64,000 bases of DNA, from positions 3,436,501 to 3,500,500 of the forward strand of contig NZ_JBEWXT010000001.1 in the NCBI RefSeq assembly GCF_040538665.1. Direction: 5' to 3'. The translations under genes and the position numbers were made by a program. The stretch comes from Aureibaculum sp. 2308TA14-22 (GTDB lineage Bacteria; Bacteroidota; Bacteroidia; Flavobacteriales; Flavobacteriaceae). Shown one piece after another: positions 59,076-64,000 of the stretch (positions are counted from its first letter, which is position 1; every line of letters begins with the position of its first letter). The notes beneath the pieces were generated by a model. That model saw only the letters and a list, made by a program, of their open reading frames with translations. It was not told the DNA's origin and did not search any database.

Positions 59076-62000
59076 TTATATTTTTGATAATGATTCCAAC
59101 GCCTTTTCAATGGAATTGATTTTAGGAAATGTCAACAACAAACGCAATCCACTTCGGGTTTCTTTTTCTTTCATGGTGCAACTAGCTGTATTTTGCTGTA
59201 CAAATTGTAACACCTTAGTGAACGTTTCTGTTTGGTAATAGCTAGACTGGTTGTCAGAAATAAAATAACCAATCATTTTTCCTTTCTTTAAAATAAGACG
59301 TTCAAAACCAATATTTTTTGCCAACCATTTAACGCGAATACTATTTAATAAATCTTCTGCTTGAACTGGCAATTCGCCAAAACGGTCAATGAGCTGTTTT
59401 TCAAAAGTTTTTAATTCTTCTTCCGTCTTCAGTTCGTTCAACTCTTTATACAAGTTCAGCCTTTCGGTAATGGAATTGATATAATCGTCAGGGAAAAGTA
59501 GTTCAAAGTCGGTATCAATTTGGATGTCTTTTACAAATGTTTTTGGTTTATCGGAAGAGTCTTTATACAATTCCTTAAATTCATTTTCTTTAAGTTCTTC
59601 AATGGCTTCGTTTAAGATTTTTTGATAGGTGTCAAAACCAATATCGTTTATAAATCCACTTTGTTCACCTCCTAATAAATCTCCTGCACCACGGATTTCC
59701 AAATCCTTCATGGCAATGTTTAATCCGCTTCCTAGGTCTGAAAAAACCTCTAAGGCCTGAATTCGTTTTCTGGCATCATCGGTCATCATATGGTAAGGTG
59801 GTGTAATAAAATAACAGAATGCTTTTTTATTAGATCGCCCCACGCGACCTCGCATTTGATGTAAGTCCGATAAGCCAAAATTATTAGCGTTATTTATAAA
59901 GATGGTATTCGCATTGGGTACGTCTAATCCACTTTCCACAATGGTGGTAGAAACCAATACATCAAACTCATTATTTATAAAGGAAAGCATCAATTGCTCT
60001 AATTTTTTACCATCCATTTGTCCGTGACCAATCGCAACTTTTGCATCGGGTAACAAACGCTGAATAAGCCCAGCCACTTCTTTAATATTTTCAATTCGGT
60101 TATGAATAAAAAATACCTGTCCGCCTCTAGAAATTTCATATTGAATGGCATCTCTAATAGTTTCTTCACTAAAGCGGATAACATGTGTTTCTATAGGATG
60201 CCTGTTGGGAGGCGGAGTACTAATAACCGATAAATCGCGAGCCGCCATCAACGAAAATTGCAAAGTTCGTGGAATAGGCGTGGCGGTCAAAGTCAATGTA
60301 TCTACATTTGCTTTTATAGTTTTGAGTTTATCTTTTACGCCAACACCAAATTTTTGTTCTTCATCAACAATCAATAAACCTAAATCGTTGAATTTTACCT
60401 TTTTATTGACCAATTGGTGCGTGCCAATTACGATGTCTATTTTACCAGCTTCCAAACCTTTAATAATTTCGTTCCGTTGTTTGGTGGTTCTAAAGCGGTT
60501 CATATAATCGATGACCACGGGAAAATCTATTAACCGTTCGGTAAAGGTCCTAAAATGTTGGAATGCCAAAATGGTTGTGGGTACTAAAACGGCGACTTGT
60601 TTACCATTATCTACTGCTTTAAAGGCCGCACGTATGGCGACTTCCGTTTTACCAAAACCAACATCACCACATACCAATCTATCCATTGGTTGTTTACTTT
60701 CCATATCAGATTTTACATCTTGTGTAGCCGTTAATTGGTCAGGTGTATCTTCATACATAAAACTCGATTCTAGTTCTAATTGGATGTAACTATCGGGTTT
60801 GGATTGAAACCCTTTTTGTAATTTTCGTTTGGCGTATAATTGAATAAGGTCATACGCAATTTGCTTAACGCGGGTTTTAGTTTTCTGCTTGAGTTTTTTC
60901 CAAGCACCAGAGCCTAACTTATATATTTTGGGTGCTTTACCTTCCTTACCATTAAACTTATTGATTTTATGCAACGAATGAATGCTGATATACAGCACAT
61001 CTCTATCACCATAAACCAATTTAATGGCTTCTTGTTTTTTGCCCTCAACATCAATTTTTTGGAGTCCACCAAACTTGCCGATACCATGATCCATGTGGGT
61101 AACGTAATCGCCAATTTCAAGATTGGTTAGTTCTTTAAGCGTAATCGCTTGTTTTTTAGAAAAACCGCTTTTAAGTCTAAATTTATGGTAACGTTCAAAA
61201 ATTTGGTGATCGGTATAACAGGCAATTTTCAGATCACTATCTACAAAACCTTGATAGATGGGAAAAACTAAGGTTTCATATTTCACATTTTCATCAATAT
61301 CTTTAAAGATATCATGAAAACGTTGAGCCTGTTTTTCGTTGGCACAAAACAAGTAGTTTGTGAAGCCATTTTTCGTGTTTTGGTTGAGATTGTCGATTAG
61401 CAGATTGAACTGTTTGTTAAAGGATGGTTGGTGTTTGACTTGAAATGAAATTTCAACATCGTTATGAGATGCTGAAACAATCCCGAAAGCTTTCGGGACA
61501 GCATGACGCTTTTTGTCAAAAGCAACCAAACTAAAACCCTCAAGTTGATTTTTTATCAAATCACCATCACAAAACAGTTCTTTAGGTTCAGCTAATTTTA
61601 GGGTCTGTTTTTGTTCAGAAAATTCTGTTTTTGCTTTTTCAAATAATCCGTTTAAGGTGTCAAAAATTAAGTCTGTGTTTTTCGCAAAAACAATAGTTTT
61701 ACTAGAAATATATTTTAGAAAACTTTCACGTTTTTCTTGAAGTTTTTTGTTTTCAACATTGGGCAGAATGCTTATTTTTTTTAACCTTTCTAGGGATAAT
61801 TGTGTTTCAACATCAAAAGTTCTAATGCTATCTACTTCATCTCCAAAAAATTCTATCCGATAAGGTTCATCATTGGAAAAAGAAAAAACATCCACAATAC
61901 CGCCCCTTACTGCAAATTCTCCGGGTTCAGTTACAAAATCAACACGATTAAAATGATATTCAAAGAGCATTTCGTTTACAAAATCGAGTGAAATTGACAT

Positions 62001-62444
62001 CCCGACACTCAATTTTAACGTATTTCTGTCCAACTCGCTTTTGGTAACCACTTTTTCAAAAAGAGCATTAGGATAGGTTACAATTACAGCTGGTTTTTTC
62101 CGAGAATTAATGCGGTTTAGCACTTCCGAACGCAATAAAATATTTGCATTATCAGTTTCCTCTATTTGATATGGTCTTCGGTAAGAACCCGGATAAAAAA
62201 GTACATTTTTATCACCCAAAAGTTGTTCTAAATCATTTAAGTAATAAGCAGCTTCTTCTTTATCATTAAAAATGAGCAAATAAGGTTTTTCAACAACAGA
62301 AAACGAGTTCGAGATAACAAAAGACAATGAAGATCCAGCCAAATGCGATAAAAATAGCTTTTGGTTTTCTTGCTGAAGTAGTGTTGCAATCTGCTTTACG
62401 TTATCGGATTGCTCATAAAGTTTAACAATGGCTTGTTTGCTCAA
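59076..62444 (-). CDS. mfd: Transcription-repair coupling factor Mfd, TTG start
   Basis: A 1122-residue ATP-dependent translocase that removes stalled RNA polymerase and recruits UvrA. It has an N-terminal UvrB-like part (about 1-350) and an RNA-polymerase-interaction domain (about 440-510, EIGDYVTHMDHGIGKFGG). The helicase motifs are GDVGFGKTEVAIRAAF (Walker A), LLIVDEEQKFGV, TATPIPRTLQFSL and VSTTIVESGLDVPNANTIF. A C-terminal TRCF domain follows. The start is TTG at 62444, 17 bases from a TATCTTTG box at 62461-62468. A repeat element encodes part of residues 311-327. Confidence 0.96.
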   Translation of the reverse strand: MSKQAIVKLYEQSDNVKQIATLLQQENQKLFLSHLAGSSLSFVISNSFSVVEKPYLLIFNDKEEAAYYLNDLEQLLGDKNVLFYPGSYRRPYQIEETDNANILLRSEVLNRINSRKKPAVIVTYPNALFEKVVTKSELDRNTLKLSVGMSISLDFVNEMLFEYHFNRVDFVTEPGEFAVRGGIVDVFSFSNDEPYRIEFFGDEVDSIRTFDVETQLSLERLKKISILPNVENKKLQEKRESFLKYISSKTIVFAKNTDLIFDTLNGLFEKAKTEFSEQKQTLKLAEPKELFCDGDLIKNQLEGFSLVAFDKKRHAVPKAFGIVSASHNDVEISFQVKHQPSFNKQFNLLIDNLNQNTKNGFTNYLFCANEKQAQRFHDIFKDIDENVKYETLVFPIYQGFVDSDLKIACYTDHQIFERYHKFRLKSGFSKKQAITLKELTNLEIGDYVTHMDHGIGKFGGLQKIDVEGKKQEAIKLVYGDRDVLYISIHSLHKINKFNGKEGKAPKIYKLGSGAWKKLKQKTKTRVKQIAYDLIQLYAKRKLQKGFQSKPDSYIQLELESSFMYEDTPDQLTATQDVKSDMESKQPMDRLVCGDVGFGKTEVAIRAAFKAVDNGKQVAVLVPTTILAFQHFRTFTERLIDFPVVIDYMNRFRTTKQRNEIIKGLEAGKIDIVIGTHQLVNKKVKFNDLGLLIVDEEQKFGVGVKDKLKTIKANVDTLTLTATPIPRTLQFSLMAARDLSVISTPPPNRHPIETHVIRFSEETIRDAIQYEISRGGQVFFIHNRIENIKEVAGLIQRLLPDAKVAIGHGQMDGKKLEQLMLSFINNEFDVLVSTTIVESGLDVPNANTIFINNANNFGLSDLHQMRGRVGRSNKKAFCYFITPPYHMMTDDARKRIQALEVFSDLGSGLNIAMKDLEIRGAGDLLGGEQSGFINDIGFDTYQKILNEAIEELKENEFKELYKDSSDKPKTFVKDIQIDTDFELLFPDDYINSITERLNLYKELNELKTEEELKTFEKQLIDRFGELPVQAEDLLNSIRVKWLAKNIGFERLILKKGKMIGYFISDNQSSYYQTETFTKVLQFVQQNTASCTMKEKETRSGLRLLLTFPKINSIEKALESLSKI
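61463..61514. repeat. Intragenic REP-like element in mfd
   Basis: TGAGATGCTGAAACAATCCC, then GAAAGCTTTCGGGACAGCAT and GACGC. It combines both modules seen after trpS at 33264-33340. It is in frame inside the N-terminal part of Mfd and encodes RHAVPKAFGIVSASHN. Confidence 0.75.
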
Positions 62445-62460
62445 TTGTTTTAATTTTATG

Positions 62461-62468
62461 CAAAGATA
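62461..62468 (-). promoter_or_regulatory. Candidate -7 box of mfd
   Basis: Minus-strand TATCTTTG, a full TAnnTTTG match, 16 bases before the TTG start of mfd. Confidence 0.45.
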
Positions 62469-62507
62469 AAATTATAAATAACCCTATAATAACATCACTA
62501 GTTTTTT

Positions 62508-62515
62508 TATATTTG
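62508..62515 (+). promoter_or_regulatory. Candidate -7 box of the TerB-like gene
   Basis: TATATTTG, a full TAnnTTTG match, 18 bases before the ATG at 62534. It overlaps the alternative TTG start at 62513, which argues against that start. Confidence 0.45.
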
Positions 62516-62533
62516 GCAATTCAAAAATTAGTT

Positions 62534-62971
62534 ATGTCGATATCAAATTTATACTCTAGTGAAGCTCATAAAAACAACCTAAGTCATTTTGCAAATATTG
62601 TTAAATTGGCCTTAGCAGATGAAAAATTAGATGATTCAGAAAAGGAGTTACTAAATAAATTAGCAAAAAGATTTCAAATAGGAGAAGAGAAATTTCAAGA
62701 TATTTTAAATAATGCTGACAACTATACTATTCGCCCTCCTAATAGTTATGATGAGCGGATCGAACGCTTATTTAAATTAACTCAAATGATTTTTGCTGAC
62801 GATGAAGTTACAGGTTCTGAAATGATTGTATTGCGTCGTGTGGCCATTGGTTTAGGATTTTCAACAACTAATGCAGAGAAAATTTGTGATGAAGCGGTAC
62901 ATTTAGTGCTTAACGAAAATGATTTGGAAGAATTTACAGAAGCTATTAAAAACGTAAATAAAAGCGAGTAG
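62534..62971 (+). CDS. TerB-like (tellurite-resistance family) protein
   Basis: A 145-residue all-helical protein with the two acidic repeats of the TerB fold: KLALADEKLDDSEKELLNKLAKRF and QMIFADDEVTGSEMIVLRRVAIGLG. The Asp-rich loops could bind metal. Despite the family name, tellurite resistance need not be the role, and no other ter genes are nearby. I chose the ATG at 62534 over a TTG at 62513 because a promoter-like box covers the latter. Confidence 0.82.
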   Translation: MSISNLYSSEAHKNNLSHFANIVKLALADEKLDDSEKELLNKLAKRFQIGEEKFQDILNNADNYTIRPPNSYDERIERLFKLTQMIFADDEVTGSEMIVLRRVAIGLGFSTTNAEKICDEAVHLVLNENDLEEFTEAIKNVNKSE

Positions 62972-62976
62972 ATTAG

Positions 62977-63999
62977 TTAAAAGCAACTTACAAACTTCTT
63001 AAAATCTTCTTCAGAATTATAAACATTTGGAGAAACTCTAATGGCATCTCCACGATAAGAAACATAAATTTGTTGTTCTTTAAACTTGGGTTTTAAGTCT
63101 TGTAAATCAATATGTTTTGGTAAATATACACCAAATAAATGTTTGCTTCTGAACGGATCATCTTCAATAAAACAACCTAGAGTTCGCAGTTCTTCAATAT
63201 GTTTTTTAGAAATGACATCACAATAATTTTGAATACGCTTTGGTTGCCATTTTAATATCTGATTAATACTTTCAGTTAGCATAGCTACTTGAATAAAATT
63301 ACTGCACTCACCCATATTATATCGACCTGCTTTGGGTTGATAGTCTTCATTATAATTTACCAACTGGGTAAAATCTTCACTTTTGTCTCTGCTGATCCAG
63401 TTATTTTCTATGGGTTCGCCATCGTTAAAAGCATCAGAATAATATGCCATTCCCAATCCATATGCACCCATTAACCATTTATATCCAACGGTGATTACCG
63501 CTTCAGGTTGAATTTCTTTAACTGAAAAGGGAGCGGCACCAATAAATTGGGAGGCATCAATAATCAACGCAGCATCATTAAGTTTCGATTTTTCTCTTAT
63601 CGCTTTTAAATAAAATAAAGTGCCATCTGCCCAGTGTGTAGGACCTAAAGTTACTACAGCAGTTTTACTATTAATCGCGTCTAAAATGTTTTTGTTCCAT
63701 TGTTGCCCTCGATTTTTAAATTCTGAAGGAGGTGAAATAATCTTGATTTTAGCTTTTTTCTGTTCCGCAACTTTCTGCCAAGCATACACATTACTTGGAA
63801 ATTGTGCATCTACAATAATAATTTCATCTCCAGCCTCCAGTTTTACATTATTGGCAGCATTGGCTAAGCCATATGAGGCAGAAGGAATTATAGCCGTATT
63901 GTTAAAATCAGGAGCATCAATTAGTTTGGCAAATGTCTTTTTTAATTTTTCTGGACCACTAAAAAAGTCAGCAGCACCAATTTCATGTGGAAAACATTT
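62977..63999 (-). CDS. Class V aminotransferase-fold PLP enzyme, 5' truncated by window edge
   Basis: The frame runs open from the window end, giving about 340 visible residues. The outermost part (IIPSASYGLANAANNVKLEAGDEIIIVDAQFPSNVYAWQ) holds the cofactor-binding region. ALIIDASQFIGAAPFSVKEIQPEAVITVGYKWLMGAYGLG follows, with the PLP-binding Lys in GYKWL and the Asp that contacts the pyridine ring. The fold matches class V (cysteine desulfurase / isopenicillin epimerase-like) enzymes, but there is no desulfurase Cys loop, so the substrate is unknown. It converges on the TerB-like gene (5-base gap). Confidence 0.85.
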   Translation of the reverse strand, partial: KCFPHEIGAADFFSGPEKLKKTFAKLIDAPDFNNTAIIPSASYGLANAANNVKLEAGDEIIIVDAQFPSNVYAWQKVAEQKKAKIKIISPPSEFKNRGQQWNKNILDAINSKTAVVTLGPTHWADGTLFYLKAIREKSKLNDAALIIDASQFIGAAPFSVKEIQPEAVITVGYKWLMGAYGLGMAYYSDAFNDGEPIENNWISRDKSEDFTQLVNYNEDYQPKAGRYNMGECSNFIQVAMLTESINQILKWQPKRIQNYCDVISKKHIEELRTLGCFIEDDPFRSKHLFGVYLPKHIDLQDLKPKFKEQQIYVSYRGDAIRVSPNVYNSEEDFKKFVSCF

Positions 64000-64000
64000 T

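Noticed and set aside
62977-63789. A complete 270-residue aminotransferase starting at GTG 63789
   Set aside because: The frame continues to the window end with residues typical of the PLP-binding fold, so the true start is outside.

Overview
The window looks like a chromosomal segment of an AT-rich Bacteroidetes, most likely a member of the Flavobacteriaceae. Evidence: a gliding lipoprotein gene (gldH), a cell-wall peptidase with a type IX secretion C-terminal sorting domain, many lipoproteins with short signal peptides, a TonB receptor with an HmuY-type partner, few Shine-Dalgarno sequences, and repeated TAnnTTTG boxes (the Bacteroidetes -7 promoter element) just upstream of genes. Coding density is high. 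No rRNA, tRNA, CRISPR array, transposase or prophage is visible.

Layout. 1-1685: two tandem Stealth-type sugar-phosphate transferase genes, the first cut by the window edge. 1822-3538: a Crp/Fnr regulator and two half-size YeeE/YedE sulfur-transport proteins. 3586-15375: a molybdenum cofactor (Moco) island with moaA, moeA, moaC, a mobA fusion, a MoeB/ThiF-like activator, moaE and moaD, interleaved with a DUF1835 gene, a membrane MutS-like ATPase, an L,D-transpeptidase-like lipoprotein, DUF3817 and a SulP anion permease divergent from moaD. 15481-19223: VOC protein, WYL regulator, then a sulfur/persulfide module (MBL-rhodanese fusion, rhodanese lipoprotein, HMA-like protein, DUF2892). 19260-21162: an OmpA lipoprotein, a 94-residue membrane protein and an ABC ATPase in one apparent operon. 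21297-38846: mostly housekeeping and envelope genes (xth, acyl-CoA synthetase, PBP1a, gldH, ricT-like, M23 peptidase, holB, trhA, plsC-like, trpS, aldo/keto reductase, DUF4349, pgk, M28 peptidase).

38943-45813: a CBS protein, then an almost 800-base stretch without protein genes. It holds two tandem copies of what looks like a structured small RNA on the minus strand, each with a promoter-like box, compensatory base changes and a U-tailed terminator. Next come a zinc-ribbon protein, a spermidine-synthase-like methyltransferase, a heme/iron uptake operon (TonB receptor, HmuY, DoxX) divergent from DUF6607, and a 48-residue membrane protein. 45988-63999: ppc, tex, a 52-residue Cys/Lys-rich protein, NlpE-META lipoprotein, metG, LD-carboxypeptidase, yraN, thioredoxin-like and TonB-like proteins, mfd, a TerB-like protein and a class V aminotransferase cut by the window edge.

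Two threads stand out. First, a 28-base site (27/28 identical) with a 7-3-7 inverted repeat lies at the heme receptor promoter and also upstream of the tiny Cys-rich gene, which suggests one regulon, probably iron. Second, short palindromic repeats are everywhere: one family sits directly after stop codons in a fixed orientation, and three others have entered coding frames of mfd, metG and the moeB-like gene without breaking them.
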